Shown here: positions 1 through 10,790 of the stretch, one piece after another | Layout of the letters: each line of letters begins with the position of its first letter | Numbering within the stretch: the stretch's first letter is position 1 | NCBI RefSeq assembly: GCF_001908095.1 | Contig: NZ_MKGR01000021.1 | Coordinates: 1 to 64,000 of the forward strand | Source of the DNA: Xenorhabdus thuongxuanensis | GTDB taxonomy: Bacteria > Pseudomonadota > Gammaproteobacteria > Enterobacterales > Enterobacteriaceae | Length of the DNA: 64,000 nucleotides | Direction: 5' to 3' | Made by a program: the position numbers and the translations under genes | The notes under the pieces: model-generated | What the model was told of the DNA's origin: nothing | The model's input: the letters and a program-made list of their open reading frames with translations, nothing else | Database searches by the model: none

Positions 1-189
1 CCCGGTAGCTAAGTGCGGAAGAGATAACCGCTGAAAGCATCTAAGCGGGAAACTTGCCTTAAGATGAGTCTTCCCTTACTCCTTGAGGGTACTAAAGGAG
101 CGTTCGAGACGAGGACGTAGATAGGCTGGGTGTGTAAGCGTTGCGAGACGTTGAGCTAACCAGTACTAATGAACCGTGCGGCTTAACCT
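1..189 (+). rRNA. rrl: 23S rRNA, 3' end (partial)
   Basis: This is the last ~190 nt of 23S rRNA; the 5' part lies outside the window. The stretch from the left edge through the GAGACGAGGACGTAGATAGG region to the terminal GAACCGTGCGGCTTAACCT agrees almost base for base with the 3' end of enterobacterial 23S rRNA. The 3' end is placed by comparison with E. coli and may be off by a few bases. It is followed by a short spacer and 5S rRNA, so the window opens inside the distal part of an rRNA operon read to the right. Confidence 0.97.
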
Positions 190-273
190 GACAACACCGA
201 AGGTGTTTTGGGCATGAGAGAAGAGAAAGTTTCAGAGAGAGAAAACAGCTTGTTCGGGATTGAAAACAGGATT

Positions 274-393
274 TGTCTGGCGGCAAGAGCGCGGTGGTCC
301 CACCTGACCCCATGCCGAACTCAGCAGTGAAACGCCGTAGCGCCGATGGTAGTGTGGGGTCTCCCCATGTGAGAGTAGGGAACTGCCAGACAT
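274..393 (+). rRNA. rrf: 5S rRNA
   Basis: A 120-nt sequence, nearly identical to E. coli 5S rRNA, starts at GTCTGGCGGC and ends at CTGCCAGACAT; the two ends pair to form helix I. The 84-nt spacer from 23S is typical. No tRNA gene follows before the terminator, so this rRNA operon ends with a single 5S gene. Confidence 0.97.
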
Positions 394-407
394 TCAATCA
401 GTCAGAG

Positions 408-436
408 AAGCCATCCGTTACCGGATGGCTTTTTTG
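408..436 (+). terminator. rRNA operon terminator
   Basis: An AAGCCATCCG / CGGATGGCTT stem with a short TTAC-type loop is followed by a run of T. It is a strong Rho-independent terminator just after 5S rRNA and also separates the rRNA operon from the convergent actP gene. Confidence 0.9.
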
Positions 437-469
437 CGTTTGAAAAAAATCGAAATAATTAACCAAAAG

Positions 470-2119
470 CTAATGTGCTTTCCCTTGTTCGATACCAATA
501 CCTGTTTGCGAACGAATAAACTGACTGCGAAACATTTCCCTTTCCTGCATTCCTTGTGCGGAAGTATCAGTAATTGAAGATAACCAAGCTCCAATAAATG
601 CTATAAACATGGAAAACAAAGCTGGATATTCATAAGGATAAATTGGTTTCTCATGACCAAGAATACTAACCCAGATCGTAGGGCCTAGGATCATTAATAC
701 AACTGCTGTCAGTAATCCCAACCATCCACCAACTAATGCTCCACGTGTAGTCAGCTTGCTCCAGTACATTGACAATAAAATGATAGGGAAATTACAACTT
801 GCGGCAATGGAAAAAGCTAAACCAACCATAAAAGCAATGTTTTGTTTTTCGAACAAAATACCCAAGCCAATAGCAACTAATCCCAGAATAACGACAGTAA
901 TTTTTGAAACTTTTAGCTCATCTCGTTCATTAGCTTGTCCCCGTTTAATCACATTGGCATAGAGGTCATGAGATACTGCGGAAGCGCCTGCCAATGTTAA
1001 CCCTGCTACTACAGCTAAAATAGTGGCAAAAGCAACAGCAGAGATAAAACCAAGGAAAAAATCACCGCCAACGGCATTTGCCAAATGGACAGCAGCCATA
1101 TTTGTACCACCAATTAATGCGCCAGTTGCATCTTTGAATGAAGGATTGGCACTGACTAGTAGAATTGCACCAAATCCGATAATAAACGTCAGGATATAAA
1201 AATAGCCGATAAAGCCAGTTGCATAGAAAACACTTTTACGAGCTTCTTTAGCATCACTGACGGTAAAAAACCGCATGACAATATGGGGTAATCCCGCAGT
1301 ACCGAACATTAATGCCAATCCTAGAGAGAGGGCAGAGATAGGATCAGATACCAATCCTCCAGGGCTCATGATGGCAGGCCCAAGAGAATGTACCGCAATG
1401 GCCTCTTTAAACAGGGTATGAAAATTGAAATTAACCGTTTTCATGACCATCAGGGCCATGAATGTAGCTCCTGCCAGCAACAAAACTGCTTTAATAATCT
1501 GGACCCATGTTGTTGCCAGCATTCCGCCAAATAATACATAAAGCACCATCAAAATACCGACCAAGACAACAGCGACGTAATAATTCAATCCAAATAGCAA
1601 TTCGATCAGTTTTCCAGCTCCGACCATCTGAGCTATTAGATATAACGCAACAACAACTAACGAACCCATTGCGGATAAGGTACGGATAGGTCGCTGCTTC
1701 AGCCGATAAGAAGCGACATCAGCAAAGGTATAACGCCCCAAATTTCTTAATCTTTCGGCAATGAGGAATAGAATAATTGGCCAGCCAACGAGAAAGCCAA
1801 TGGAATAGATCAGCCCATCATAGCCAGATGTATAAACTAACGCTGAAATTCCCAGAAATGAGGCGGCTGACATATAGTCACCCGCTATCGCCATACCATT
1901 CTGGAATCCAGTAATACGTCCGCCAGCGGTATAGTAATCTGAGCGTGAAATAGTCCGCTTTGAAGCCCAGTAAGTAATACCAAGAGTTAACCCGACGAAT
2001 AACAGAAACATGATAATTGCCTGAATATTCAAAGGTTGTTTTTCTACATTACCGGAAATGGCATCTGCTTGGGCTAGGATAGGAAAGAGGGAAGAAAATA
2101 ATAATACGATTTTTTTCAT
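470..2119 (-). CDS. actP: Acetate/cation symporter ActP
   Basis: 549 residues, the same length as E. coli ActP, and alignable throughout. It is an inner-membrane sodium:solute symporter (SSS family) that takes up acetate and other short monocarboxylates. The N-terminus is a cleavable-looking signal ([20 protein letters not shown]) followed by about a dozen hydrophobic segments; conserved family stretches include [20 protein letters not shown] and [19 protein letters not shown]. The start codon overlaps the end of yjcH by 4 nt, so translation is probably coupled. It lies downstream of yjcH and acs on the same strand, the classical acs-yjcH-actP scavenging operon that recaptures acetate and converts it to acetyl-CoA. 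Confidence 0.96.
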   Translation of the reverse strand: MKKIVLLFSSLFPILAQADAISGNVEKQPLNIQAIIMFLLFVGLTLGITYWASKRTISRSDYYTAGGRITGFQNGMAIAGDYMSAASFLGISALVYTSGYDGLIYSIGFLVGWPIILFLIAERLRNLGRYTFADVASYRLKQRPIRTLSAMGSLVVVALYLIAQMVGAGKLIELLFGLNYYVAVVLVGILMVLYVLFGGMLATTWVQIIKAVLLLAGATFMALMVMKTVNFNFHTLFKEAIAVHSLGPAIMSPGGLVSDPISALSLGLALMFGTAGLPHIVMRFFTVSDAKEARKSVFYATGFIGYFYILTFIIGFGAILLVSANPSFKDATGALIGGTNMAAVHLANAVGGDFFLGFISAVAFATILAVVAGLTLAGASAVSHDLYANVIKRGQANERDELKVSKITVVILGLVAIGLGILFEKQNIAFMVGLAFSIAASCNFPIILLSMYWSKLTTRGALVGGWLGLLTAVVLMILGPTIWVSILGHEKPIYPYEYPALFSMFIAFIGAWLSSITDTSAQGMQEREMFRSQFIRSQTGIGIEQGKAH

Positions 2120-2427
2120 TTTCTCACCTCGTTGAGAATAGTTGACGTCAGACGATCAAATTCACCATTCGCCCTGACTACATAAACTCCGGTCAGTATA
2201 AAAGATATGAAGATGATCCCAATTCCTACAGGAATTCCCCGCGTCATACTGGTATCTTCATGAAGTTGTGTTCCAAGCCATTCAGGAGCAAAAGCAATAA
2301 GGAAAATAAAACTAACATAAAGCACTAACATAATGATGGATAACAGCCAGGCAAAACGCCCTCGCTTCTTAACTAACTCCTTAAAGCGGGGATTATTTTC
2401 AATCTCTTGATAAATGTCGTCACTCAT
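2116..2427 (-). CDS. yjcH: DUF485 inner-membrane protein YjcH
   Basis: 103 residues with two predicted membrane helices (about residues 25-47 and 60-83), typical of DUF485. The family nearly always sits between acs and actP, as here, and is presumed to assist the acetate symporter; its exact role is unknown. AAGGAG lies just before the ATG. The 3' end overlaps actP by 4 nt. Confidence 0.93.
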   Translation of the reverse strand: MSDDIYQEIENNPRFKELVKKRGRFAWLLSIIMLVLYVSFIFLIAFAPEWLGTQLHEDTSMTRGIPVGIGIIFISFILTGVYVVRANGEFDRLTSTILNEVRK

Positions 2428-2535
2428 TGGAGTATCTCCTTGCTGATTTTAAACGTTACACCTTAAGCCACCTCATGAGATACCAGATATTGGATAGCCA
2501 TACCCAAGGAATTCCTGATGATTAGCCAAGTTCCT

Positions 2536-2586
2536 GTACGGCTCCGTACTTTTGGTGATACGTTATTCAAGCCGCCTTGCGGCGGC
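2536..2586. repeat. Two short perfect hairpins between acs and yjcH
   Basis: In the 168-nt gap between acs and yjcH are two palindromes, GTACGG-CT-CCGTAC (2536-2549) and GCCGCC-TTGC-GGCGGC (2571-2586). The second is only 10 nt past the acs stop codon. Neither is followed by a T-run on the minus strand, so they look more like mRNA-stabilising or REP-type elements than full terminators. Whether they recur in the genome cannot be judged from one window. Confidence 0.5.
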
Positions 2587-2595
2587 GCATATGTT

Positions 2596-4551
2596 TTACG
2601 ACATGTTGATGGATTGTTTTTCTTCCAGCAGTTTTTCAACAACTCCCGGATCGGCCAGCGTGGAGGTATCTCCTAAGTTGCTGGTATCACCAGAAGCAAT
2701 CTTGCGCAAAATACGCCGCATAATCTTTCCGGAACGCGTTTTGGGCAGAGAATCAGTCCAATGAAGGATATCGGGTGTTGCAATTGGGCCGATTTCTTTA
2801 CGAACCCAATCCCTGACCTCGGTATACAGTCCAGGGGAGGGCTCTTCACCATGAACTAGCGTGACGTAGGCGTAAATAGCTTGTCCTTTAATATGATGAG
2901 GGATGCCAACAACGGCAGCTTCAGCGATTTTAGGGTATGCAACCAGAGCTGATTCAATTTCTGCGGTTCCCAAACGATGGCCTGAAATATTCAGAACATC
3001 ATCAACACGGCCGGTGATCCAGTAATAGCCATCTTCGTCACGTCGAGCACCATCACCACTGAAATACATTCCCTTGAAAGTGGAAAAATAGGTTTGTTCA
3101 AAACGCTCATGATCACCATATAAAGTTCGTGCCTGTGCTGGCCAGGAATCCGTGATAACAAGGTTGCCTTCACTCACCCCCTCTAAAATTTCTCCAGAAT
3201 TATCAACCAACGCTGGATTAACACCAAAAAATGGCAGAGTTGCGGAGCCTGCCTTGAGATCGGTAGCTCCTGGTAGCGGTGTGATCATGAATCCGCCAGT
3301 TTCGGTTTGCCACCATGTATCTACAATAGGGCATTTACTGTTGCCTATTTTTTTGTAGTACCATTCCCATGCTTCTGGGTTGATGGGTTCTCCCACAGAG
3401 CCCATAATGCGCAATGACGTACGCTTAGTACCTTCTATGGCTTTATCACCTTCGGCCATTAATGCCCTAATGGCGGTTGGCGCAGTATAAAGAATATTAA
3501 CTTTATGCTTATCAACTACCTGACAGAGACGGTTAACTTCAGGATAGTTGGGGACACCTTCAAACATTAAAGTCGTGGCACCACAAGACAAGGGCCCATA
3601 TAGCAGGTAGCTATGTCCTGTTACCCAGCCTATGTCGGCTGTACACCAGTAAATTTCTCCAGGGCGATAATCAAACGTGTATTTAAACGTTAAAGATGCA
3701 TAGACTAAATAACCGCCAGTCGTGTGCAGGACGCCTTTAGGTTTACCTGTAGAGCCTGAAGTATAAAGAATGAATAATGGATCTTCTGCACCTATCTCTT
3801 CAGCGGGACACTCAGCACTAACACTCTCGGTCAGTTCATGCCACCATAAATCGCGATTGTCATTCCAGTTTTTGGTATTTCCGGTACGTCTGAAAACAAC
3901 CACATTAGTCACACTAGTAACGTCAGAATGGTTCAGAGCCTCATCGACATTTTTTTTCAATGGGATTGTGCGGCCAGCTCGCAAGCCTTCATCTGCGGTA
4001 ACCACGAGCTTAGCGTTGGAATCGATAACTCGGCCAGCGATAGCGTCAGGAGAGAAGCCACCAAAAATTACGGAATGGATCGCGCCGATACGGGCACAGG
4101 CCAACATTGCGACGGCGGCTTCTGGCACCATTGGCATATAGATAGCAACAACATCACCTTTTTTGATCCCCAGTTTTTTCAACACATTAGCAAATTGGCA
4201 GACGTCATGATGTAATTCTCGATACGTAACATGGCGGGATTCTGCGGGATTATCTCCTTCCCATATAATGGCAGTTTGATCACCACGTTCTTGCAAATGG
4301 CGATCAAGACAGTTGGCACTTAAGTTCAGGGTGCCATCTTCAAACCAGCGGATGCTGATATGCCCAGGATCAAAAGAGGTATTTTTGACCTTGGTGTAGG
4401 GCCTAATCCAGTCAACTACTTTACCTTTTTCACCCCAGAAGCCTTCTGGGTCTTGTACTGACCTTTGATAGTCTTGTAGGTACTGTTGCTTGCTTATCAG
4501 GGCCGTATCTGCAATATCAGCAGGAATAAGATGCTTGATTATTTGAGTCAT
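2596..4551 (-). CDS. acs: Acetyl-CoA synthetase Acs
   Basis: 651 residues (E. coli 652). Makes acetyl-CoA from acetate, ATP and CoA through acetyl-AMP. Visible motifs: adenylate-forming P-loop [11 protein letters not shown] near residue 260, WWQTETGG (A5-type), and [11 protein letters not shown] near the C-terminus carrying the catalytic lysine that is acetylated by Pat and deacetylated by CobB in relatives. Start: the frame is open 18 nt further upstream to a TTG, but the ATG at 4551 has AAGGAGA at good spacing and matches the E. coli start, so it is preferred. First gene of acs-yjcH-actP. A weak CRP-like site (TGCGC-N6-TCACG, 4631-4646) lies upstream; the E. coli operon is CRP-activated. 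Confidence 0.97.
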   Translation of the reverse strand: MTQIIKHLIPADIADTALISKQQYLQDYQRSVQDPEGFWGEKGKVVDWIRPYTKVKNTSFDPGHISIRWFEDGTLNLSANCLDRHLQERGDQTAIIWEGDNPAESRHVTYRELHHDVCQFANVLKKLGIKKGDVVAIYMPMVPEAAVAMLACARIGAIHSVIFGGFSPDAIAGRVIDSNAKLVVTADEGLRAGRTIPLKKNVDEALNHSDVTSVTNVVVFRRTGNTKNWNDNRDLWWHELTESVSAECPAEEIGAEDPLFILYTSGSTGKPKGVLHTTGGYLVYASLTFKYTFDYRPGEIYWCTADIGWVTGHSYLLYGPLSCGATTLMFEGVPNYPEVNRLCQVVDKHKVNILYTAPTAIRALMAEGDKAIEGTKRTSLRIMGSVGEPINPEAWEWYYKKIGNSKCPIVDTWWQTETGGFMITPLPGATDLKAGSATLPFFGVNPALVDNSGEILEGVSEGNLVITDSWPAQARTLYGDHERFEQTYFSTFKGMYFSGDGARRDEDGYYWITGRVDDVLNISGHRLGTAEIESALVAYPKIAEAAVVGIPHHIKGQAIYAYVTLVHGEEPSPGLYTEVRDWVRKEIGPIATPDILHWTDSLPKTRSGKIMRRILRKIASGDTSNLGDTSTLADPGVVEKLLEEKQSINMS

Positions 4552-4831
4552 ATTTTTATCTCCTTGCAATTGTTAATACTATGTCAAAACAAGGTTAACT
4601 AAAGTGTAAGAAGAATTTTTGTTTCTTTTTTGCGCGGAAGATCACGCAATAAAGAGAATGAATTTTATGGAATGATCATTTAATGCTGTAGATTTAAGCG
4701 AGACTAAGTAATGAGTTTATTATTTTTATTGGCCTTATATTCTGTTATTTCAGTTTTTAATTGATATTTTTATCTAGGTAGAAGCATGAAACGTGAATGT
4801 ATAAAGGAAACCATAGTAACAATATGGAATT

Positions 4832-4850
4832 GATAATCATTTTCATTATC
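4832..4850 (+). promoter_or_regulatory. Fur box upstream of sodA
   Basis: GATAATCATTTTCATTATC matches 16 of 19 bases of the classical Fur consensus and is itself nearly palindromic. It lies ~80 bp before the sodA ATG, where E. coli sodA also carries a Fur site. Iron-replete Fur would repress MnSOD, consistent with using Mn enzyme when iron is scarce. The rest of the 4552-4931 interval holds the acs and sodA promoters and no gene. Confidence 0.8.
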
Positions 4851-4931
4851 TTTCAATTCACTATAATAATCATACTGTTCACAAGGCGTGAGCTTTATAT
4901 ATTCTAAATTCTAAACTACTGGAGATATGAT

Positions 4932-5558
4932 ATGAGTTATTCATTGCCTTCTCTACCTTATTCCTATGATGCGTTGGAGCCTCATTTCGATAAACAGACG
5001 ATGGAAATTCACCATACTAAACACCATCAGACGTATGTCACTAATACGAATACTGCTCTGGAAGCCTTTCCAGAATTAAGCAAACTTGATATCGATGATC
5101 TTGTTCAGCAGCTTGATAAAATTCCAGCAGATAAACGCAATTTTATACGCAACAATGCGGGTGGTCACTCAAACCACAGTCTGTTTTGGAAAGGCTTAAA
5201 ATTAGGTACGGTATTGGATGGTGCCTTGAAAACCGCAATTGAACGTGATTTTGGCAGTATCGACAGCTTCAAGGTAAAATTTGAACAAGCGGCAGCAACT
5301 CGTTTTGGCTCTGGCTGGGCATGGTTGGTACTGAAAGAAGATGGCAAACTTGCTGTTGTTTCAACAGCTAATCAGGATAGCCCACTAATGGGTGAAGAGA
5401 TAGCCGGTGCTTCTGGCTACCCGATTGTGGGTCTGGATGTATGGGAGCATGCTTATTACCTGAAATATCAGAATCGCCGCCCTGATTACATCAAAGCATT
5501 TTGGCATGTAGTAAACTGGGATGAAGCGGCAAAACGCTACGAAGAAAAAATCAAATAA
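4932..5558 (+). CDS. sodA: Superoxide dismutase (Mn)
   Basis: 208 residues (E. coli SodA 206). Cytoplasmic Mn-dependent dismutation of superoxide. Metal ligands are visible: His27 in the HHTKHHQTY region, the His of NHSLFW near residue 80, and Asp and His of the signature DVWEHAYY near 170. The residues around the active site ([15 protein letters not shown]) fit the Mn/Fe family and overall similarity is to SodA rather than SodB. ATG with GGAG upstream. A Fur box precedes it and a strong hairpin terminator follows, so it is a single-gene unit. Confidence 0.97.
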   Translation: MSYSLPSLPYSYDALEPHFDKQTMEIHHTKHHQTYVTNTNTALEAFPELSKLDIDDLVQQLDKIPADKRNFIRNNAGGHSNHSLFWKGLKLGTVLDGALKTAIERDFGSIDSFKVKFEQAAATRFGSGWAWLVLKEDGKLAVVSTANQDSPLMGEEIAGASGYPIVGLDVWEHAYYLKYQNRRPDYIKAFWHVVNWDEAAKRYEEKIK

Positions 5559-5578
5559 TCCATTCAATTATTTTTCAT

Positions 5579-5614
5579 AAGAATGCTGGTCATGGCTGTG
5601 ACCAGCATTCTTAT
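5579..5614 (+). terminator. sodA terminator
   Basis: AAGAATGCTGGTCA pairs with TGACCAGCATTCTT around a 6-nt loop and is followed by ATTG. The long perfect stem 20 nt after the sodA stop codon makes it a likely terminator despite a short T-tract. Confidence 0.8.
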
Positions 5615-5686
5615 TGTCTGCAATCTTGGTTATTATGCCTGGATAATACGTGTTCATCTTCACTAGCTCATTGAGAGGGAATAAAA

Positions 5687-6358
5687 ATGTATTATCCACA
5701 AATATATAGAGGCAAAATATCATCGTCAGAAACATTGGGTTTCAGTGCGATCAATAAATTGGTGGTGAATGGTAGTTTACAGCTAACCTCTCTTGGGCTA
5801 GAAGGCGATGAACAAGCGGAAACTCGTTTTCATGGTGGAGCTGATCGGGCGCTTTGTCATTATCCAAGAGAGCATTACCTATTTTGGAAAAGGCAATTTC
5901 CTGAATTGATGGAATTATTAGTCTCTCCCTTGTTTGGTGAGAATATATCTACAGAAGGAATGACAGAAGATACTGTTTATATTGGCGATATTTTCCAATG
6001 GGGTGAAGCTCTGATTCAAGTAACTCAACCACGCTCTCCATGTTATAAACTCAATTTTATTACAAATATCAGTGAGTTTGCGGCGATGATGCAAAATAAT
6101 GGGCGTTGTGGTTGGTTATATCGTGTTATCTCTCCTGGCTTAGTTAGTGCTGGTGAACCGATAAAACTGTTAAGTCGTAATAGCGATGTTTCTGTTAAGG
6201 AAGCAATTTCCATTGCTTTTCATAACCCATTTGATGAAGAGCTGTATCGTCGCCTAATGGGCGCTGCTGGATTGTCTGCCAGTTGGAATCTGACGATGCA
6301 AAAACGCATATTGCATGGAAGAATTGAGGATTTTAATCGTCGTTTATTCGGTAAGTAA
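5687..6358 (+). CDS. yiiM: MOSC-domain molybdoenzyme YiiM
   Basis: 223 residues, alignable end to end with E. coli YiiM (224). The family is a MOSC-domain molybdenum-cofactor enzyme that reduces N-hydroxylated bases such as 6-hydroxylaminopurine. Family landmarks seen: LGLEGDEQAE, FHGGADRALCHYPREHY, and QPRSPCYKLN, whose Cys is the expected molybdenum ligand. The C-terminal 3-alpha region (about residues 165-223) is also present. GAGGGA lies ahead of the ATG. It is downstream of sodA but separated by a terminator. Confidence 0.94.
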   Translation: MYYPQIYRGKISSSETLGFSAINKLVVNGSLQLTSLGLEGDEQAETRFHGGADRALCHYPREHYLFWKRQFPELMELLVSPLFGENISTEGMTEDTVYIGDIFQWGEALIQVTQPRSPCYKLNFITNISEFAAMMQNNGRCGWLYRVISPGLVSAGEPIKLLSRNSDVSVKEAISIAFHNPFDEELYRRLMGAAGLSASWNLTMQKRILHGRIEDFNRRLFGK

Positions 6359-6368
6359 CGGAATTTCT

Positions 6369-6399
6369 ATGCCAAAGGGGGAAATGTACCCTTTGGCAT
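6369..6399. terminator. Hairpin between convergent yiiM and trpS
   Basis: ATGCCAAAGGG / CCCTTTGGCAT form an 11-bp perfect stem in the 58-nt gap between yiiM and the convergent trpS. The T-run is weak on both strands, so it is a probable bidirectional terminator. Confidence 0.6.
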
Positions 6400-6416
6400 T
6401 CACATAAGGTCGGCGG

Positions 6417-7451
6417 TTACGGGTGAGCGATCAAACCTACCGCTTCATAGACTTTATCCAAGGTTGCCTGGGCACGAGCTTTGGCCTTGGCTGCCCCTTC
6501 TGCCATGATTTGGTTAAGTAAAGCTTCATTGTTACGGAAATGATGGAAACGTTCCTGTAAGCCTGTCAGCATTTCGCTTACGGCATCTGCGACAGCCCCT
6601 TTCAAATGGCCGTACATTTTACCTTCAAACTCGGCTTCTAATTCAGGAATAGTTTTACCTGTTACACCAGCGAGAATATCCAGTAAGTTGGAAACGCCTG
6701 GTTTATTTTCCTGATCGTAACGTACGCAAGGTGGTTCATCAGAATCGGTAACCGCACGTTTAATTTTCTTGACGACGGATTTAGGGTCTTCCAGCAGAGC
6801 AATGACGTTATTGCGGTTATCATCCGACTTCGACATTTTCTTGCTCGGATCTTGCAATGACATCACACGGGCGCCACCTGTTGGGATGAATGGCTCTGGA
6901 ACAGTGAAAATATCGCCGTATAAAGCGTTAAACCGCAGCGCCAAATCGCGGGTTAATTCAAGGTGTTGCTTCTGGTCAATGCCGACAGGGATTTGATTGG
7001 CCTGATAAAGCAAAATATCAGCAGCCATGAGAACCGGATAATCAAACAAGCCAGCATTAATATTTTCTGCATGGCGAGCTGATTTATCCTTGAACTGAGT
7101 CATGCGGCTAAGTTCACCGAAATAAGTGTAGCAATTCAGCACCCAGCTTAACTGGGAATGTTGTGGAACATGTGACTGAACGAAGATGGTGCTTTTCTTT
7201 GGATCAATACCACAGGCAAGGTAAAGTGCCAGCGTATCCAGCGTGCGTTTTTTCAGTTCATTGGGATCTTGACGCACAGTAATGGCATGCTGGTTAACGA
7301 TGCAATAAATGCAATCATATTCATCTTGCATTTTAACCCACTGACGTAACGCCCCCATATAGTTACCGATGGTCAATTCACCGGAGGGTTGTGCGCCGCT
7401 GAATACAATAGGTTTTTGGGAGTTTGGTTTCATTGCAGTGGGTTCATTCAT
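6417..7451 (-). CDS. trpS: Tryptophanyl-tRNA synthetase
   Basis: 344 residues (E. coli 334; the difference is a ~10-residue N-terminal extension). Class I aminoacyl-tRNA synthetase charging tRNA-Trp. HIGH-like TIGN follows GAQPSGEL near residue 30, and the KMSKS loop lies in [15 protein letters not shown] near 205. The start at 7451 is supported by AGGAAG upstream, which overlaps the end of gph; an internal ATG at 7433 would restore E. coli-like length. Last gene of the aroK-aroB-damX-dam-rpe-gph-trpS operon. Confidence 0.97.
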   Translation of the reverse strand: MNEPTAMKPNSQKPIVFSGAQPSGELTIGNYMGALRQWVKMQDEYDCIYCIVNQHAITVRQDPNELKKRTLDTLALYLACGIDPKKSTIFVQSHVPQHSQLSWVLNCYTYFGELSRMTQFKDKSARHAENINAGLFDYPVLMAADILLYQANQIPVGIDQKQHLELTRDLALRFNALYGDIFTVPEPFIPTGGARVMSLQDPSKKMSKSDDNRNNVIALLEDPKSVVKKIKRAVTDSDEPPCVRYDQENKPGVSNLLDILAGVTGKTIPELEAEFEGKMYGHLKGAVADAVSEMLTGLQERFHHFRNNEALLNQIMAEGAAKAKARAQATLDKVYEAVGLIAHP

Positions 7452-7455
7452 TTTA

Positions 7456-8178
7456 TTAAGCTTCCTGTATTTTCAGACTGGATAATGGTTTCAAAGTGGA
7501 TAGTCCAATAGTTGGGAGTAAATCCGAAAAATGGTCCAATACATAATTTGGATGGCTTGACGCTATCGACTCTCCGTAGTTATATCCATAGGTTAAACCA
7601 ACACACGGGCAACCAGCGGCTTGTGCTGCTAAAATATCATTACGGGAATCGCCAACAAAAAGCAATTCTTCTTTATGCAAACCAAACATACCCATTGTTA
7701 GATAAAGTGGGGCGGGATGAGGCTTTTTCTCTTTAACATCGTCACCGCCCAATACCAATGAAAAGTATTCACTGATACCTAGTGATTCCAGCAATGGAGC
7801 AATAAAAGGAGTTGGTTTATTCGTAACAATCGCCATTGGCAAATTGTGTTTTACCAGTTCTGCCAACGTCTCTTTTACCTGGGGAAACAGTTGGCTGCCT
7901 GTGGTTACGCTAGTTTCATAAAATTTATCAAACAGCTTGCGTGTTTCACTATGCAATTCGGCAGATAGTTCTGCTCCAGCCCACTTCAGTGCACGTTCAA
8001 CCATGACATCAGCACCATTGCCTATCCAGACGGCAACGTGTTCTTTGCCCGCCGCGGGTAAGCCTTTGGCCATCAGAGCTTGATCTAAAGCATCAGCCAG
8101 CCCGCCAGCACTGTCCACCAGTGTGCCATCCAAATCAAATGCAATGGCACGAATTCCTTTTACGATGTCATTTTTCAT
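7456..8178 (-). CDS. gph: Phosphoglycolate phosphatase Gph
   Basis: 240 residues (E. coli 252). HAD-superfamily hydrolase that dephosphorylates 2-phosphoglycolate, a product of oxidative DNA damage repair. Motif [10 protein letters not shown] (nucleophile Asp), motif II TNK (IVTNKPTPF) and motif III/IV KKPHP...VGDSRND are intact. Its ATG shares a base with the rpe stop codon (TAATG), indicating translational coupling, and trpS starts 4 nt after its end. Confidence 0.95.
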   Translation of the reverse strand: MKNDIVKGIRAIAFDLDGTLVDSAGGLADALDQALMAKGLPAAGKEHVAVWIGNGADVMVERALKWAGAELSAELHSETRKLFDKFYETSVTTGSQLFPQVKETLAELVKHNLPMAIVTNKPTPFIAPLLESLGISEYFSLVLGGDDVKEKKPHPAPLYLTMGMFGLHKEELLFVGDSRNDILAAQAAGCPCVGLTYGYNYGESIASSHPNYVLDHFSDLLPTIGLSTLKPLSSLKIQEA

Positions 8179-8852
8179 TATGCTACCTTCGATAATTCGC
8201 GGCGCATCTCATCAATAACCGCTTTATAATCTGCTTGGCTGAAAATAGCAGAGCCGGCAACGAACATATCTGCGCCAGCTTGAGCTGCCTCAGCAATATT
8301 ATTGGGTTTGATACCACCATCAACTTCGAGACGGATATCGTATCCGCTGTCATCAATGATTTTACGTACCTGACGCAGTTTTTTCAGTGTTTCTGGAATG
8401 AAAGACTGGCCACCGAAACCTGGGTTAACAGACATCAACAAAATTACATCCAACTTATCTAATACATAATCAAGATAGCTAAGCGGGGTTGCTGGATTGA
8501 AGACCAAGCCCGCTTTGCAGCCATGTTCCTTGATAAGTTGCAGTGTGCGATCGGCATGCTCACTGGCTTCAGGATGGAAAGTGATATAAGTTGCACCAGC
8601 TTTGGCAAAATCAGGAATAATGCGATCAACAGGTTTTACCATTAGGTGAACATCAATTGGCGCAGTAATGCCATAATCGCGCAGTGCCTGACAGACCATT
8701 GGACCAATCGTCAAATTTGGCACGTAATGGTTATCCATGACATCAAAGTGCACAACATTAGCGCCTGCTGCCAAAACCTTAGCGGTATCTTCACCTAATC
8801 GGGCAAAATCTGCGGATAGAATGGATGGGGCAATCAGAAAGTCTTTCTTCAC
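8178..8852 (-). CDS. rpe: Ribulose-phosphate 3-epimerase
   Basis: 224 residues (E. coli 225). Interconverts ribulose-5-P and xylulose-5-P in the pentose phosphate pathway. TIM-barrel motifs: APSILSADF (start of barrel), [17 protein letters not shown] (metal-binding His/Asp), [14 protein letters not shown], and DGGI. Start chosen as GTG at 8852 because GGAG precedes it by 9 nt and it gives the E. coli N-terminus; the frame can be extended to a TTG at 8867, which is less likely. Confidence 0.95.
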   Translation of the reverse strand: MKKDFLIAPSILSADFARLGEDTAKVLAAGANVVHFDVMDNHYVPNLTIGPMVCQALRDYGITAPIDVHLMVKPVDRIIPDFAKAGATYITFHPEASEHADRTLQLIKEHGCKAGLVFNPATPLSYLDYVLDKLDVILLMSVNPGFGGQSFIPETLKKLRQVRKIIDDSGYDIRLEVDGGIKPNNIAEAAQAGADMFVAGSAIFSQADYKAVIDEMRRELSKVA

Positions 8853-8911
8853 TGTTATCTTCTCCAATTCATTGTTTTATCCCCTGTTATTTCAGGGGCT
8901 GGAAACCTCAA

Positions 8912-9730
8912 TCACTTTTGGCAGTATAACGCCAAAAGTTCATCAACTTTACTGCGGGCAAGAATATTTCTACTTATTGTCCGGCGGGCTTTAACAATGT
9001 AAAGGGAAGCATGATGATACCACTCCCGTGTCATCGGCGTGTCATGATTAGAGATAAGCACCGGAATACCTTTTTGAGACGAGATATGGTAGGCAATATG
9101 TGCCAGATTTTCCTGATCGAGAAGGTTAAAACTATTTGTATGGTAGGCTGTAAAATTAGCCGTAGCAGAAAGTGGGGCATACGGGGGATCACAATAAATC
9201 ACCGAGCCATTTGAGGCATTGTTTAATGCTATTTCGTAATGTTGGCAGATGAAAGCTGCTTTCTGGGATTTTTCTGCAAACCAGTAAAGCTCATCTTCAG
9301 GAAAATAAGGCTTTTTATAGCGCCCAAAAGGCACGTTAAACTCACCTCGTGAATTATAGCGACAAAGCCCGTTATAGCAGTGGCGGTTCAGGTAAAGAAA
9401 CAGCATACTACGGCGAAAAGGATCTTTGCTTTTGTTGAACTCTTCTCTTAGGCGATAGAAGTTTTCGGCAGTGTTGAACTCCGATGAAAATAATGGACGG
9501 ACATGATTAATAAATTCATCCGCACGAGATTTTACGGCATTATACAGGTTGATCAGATCACTATTGATATCTGACAAAATGTAAGAATCATAATCGGTAT
9601 TGAGGAATACCGAGCCTGCGCCAACAAATGGCTCAATCAAGCAATCTCCCTCTGGCAGATGACGTTTAATATCATCTACCAAGGGGTATTTTCCACCGGC
9701 CCATTTTAAGAAAGCGCGTTTTTTTTTCAT
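8912..9730 (-). CDS. dam: DNA adenine methyltransferase Dam
   Basis: 272 residues (E. coli 278). Methylates A in GATC, guiding mismatch repair, replication initiation and gene regulation. Class alpha N6-adenine MTase: FLKWAGGKYPL (motif X) at the N-terminus, EPFVGAGSVFLN (motif I, AdoMet), the target-recognition region with NRHCYNGLCRYN, and catalytic DPPY (YCDPPYAPLSAT). Located between damX and rpe as in E. coli. No cognate restriction enzyme is nearby, consistent with the orphan regulatory enzyme. Confidence 0.97.
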   Translation of the reverse strand: MKKKRAFLKWAGGKYPLVDDIKRHLPEGDCLIEPFVGAGSVFLNTDYDSYILSDINSDLINLYNAVKSRADEFINHVRPLFSSEFNTAENFYRLREEFNKSKDPFRRSMLFLYLNRHCYNGLCRYNSRGEFNVPFGRYKKPYFPEDELYWFAEKSQKAAFICQHYEIALNNASNGSVIYCDPPYAPLSATANFTAYHTNSFNLLDQENLAHIAYHISSQKGIPVLISNHDTPMTREWYHHASLYIVKARRTISRNILARSKVDELLALYCQK

Positions 9731-9815
9731 GCCGTCAAATTAGTTATTCAATAATTTCAGAGCCGCAGATTGTACTCTGTTTAGGACAGCATATCAGCGC
9801 CTAATCAAAATAGTT

Positions 9816-10790
9816 TTATTTTTTCAGATCTTGCTGAACTTGTTGTAGTTTTCTGACCCAAGGCTTTTTGGCCTGAACTTCAGCAGGGAGTGAAGAAATG
9901 GCCCTTTTAGCATCAGAAACAGAACTGTAATTGCCATGAATCAAGATAAACCATGTCTTGCCATCGCGTTTTGTTTCATAAACCTTGTAGTTAGAAAGGT
10001 TATTTTTTTTCGCGAAGGCGGTTAAGGTATCAGAACGGCCGGCACTACTCAATTGTAGTGTGAATTGGTTTGCTGATGCTTTCAGCAGATCACCTCCAGC
10101 ATCGATTACGCTCTTTTTATTGACCTGATGGTGACTAGTCGCTTTGGCGTAATTCTCTTCTCTAACCTGATTTTCTGTTTTGGGTTTTTCTATTTTCGGT
10201 GGTGTAACTTTTGCTGGCACAACCTTCTCTGGTTTATTTGGTTCAGTAGGAGGTGTTACTGCTGGCTTAGTGGGTTTAACTTGCGGTTGTGCCAGAGTGT
10301 TTTGCACAGAATTATTAATGTTGCTTTGTTGTTGATTCAAAGCATCAGAAATATCACCGGGTAACTCTATGCGCTGGTTATAGCCACCAGTTCCAGTTGC
10401 GGGGGGAAGATCTTTACTTGGTATACTACTAATTGGTGGCGGACTGATTTCACGTGCGCCATGCGTTGTTGGCTCTGACGGATTTTCTTGCTCGCTGCCA
10501 GGGGAATTGGTAGAAAGTGAGGAAGAACCAGAAAGGTTAACACTCCTTTCCACAGTATTTTGCTGTGATTGCTGTTTTTCATGCTCAGTGGGTGATTTTA
10601 ATGCAGAGCTGATAGCAATAATCAGAAGCAAAAGTACCAGAATACCAACACCGATCATTATTTGCTGGCGTGATATTGCGAGCTTAGGTTGATTGGATTG
10701 GCTTCTGGAGCGCTGAGGGCTGCGATCAGAAGTATCAGGCTTTAATTCATGTTCTGTTTTTTGTTTGTTTTCTGATTTTAATTCGTCCAT
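9816..10790 (-). CDS. damX: SPOR-domain cell division protein DamX
   Basis: 324 residues from the ATG at 10790 (GGGAGGG just upstream; a TTG 30 nt further out is unlikely). E. coli DamX is longer (428); the shortfall is in the low-complexity cytoplasmic and periplasmic linkers. Layout: short cytoplasmic N-terminus (~1-50) with MDELKSENK similar to E. coli, one membrane helix (IMIGVGILVLLLLIIAISSAL), a Pro/Gln/Lys-rich periplasmic linker, and a C-terminal SPOR domain (~245-320) that binds denuded septal peptidoglycan. Linker drift between species is normal for the family. Confidence 0.93.
   Translation of the reverse strand: MDELKSENKQKTEHELKPDTSDRSPQRSRSQSNQPKLAISRQQIMIGVGILVLLLLIIAISSALKSPTEHEKQQSQQNTVERSVNLSGSSSLSTNSPGSEQENPSEPTTHGAREISPPPISSIPSKDLPPATGTGGYNQRIELPGDISDALNQQQSNINNSVQNTLAQPQVKPTKPAVTPPTEPNKPEKVVPAKVTPPKIEKPKTENQVREENYAKATSHHQVNKKSVIDAGGDLLKASANQFTLQLSSAGRSDTLTAFAKKNNLSNYKVYETKRDGKTWFILIHGNYSSVSDAKRAISSLPAEVQAKKPWVRKLQQVQQDLKK

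Noticed and set aside
92-397. 101-codon minus-strand frame over rRNA
   Set aside because: It is antisense to 23S and 5S rRNA, which explain the sequence completely.
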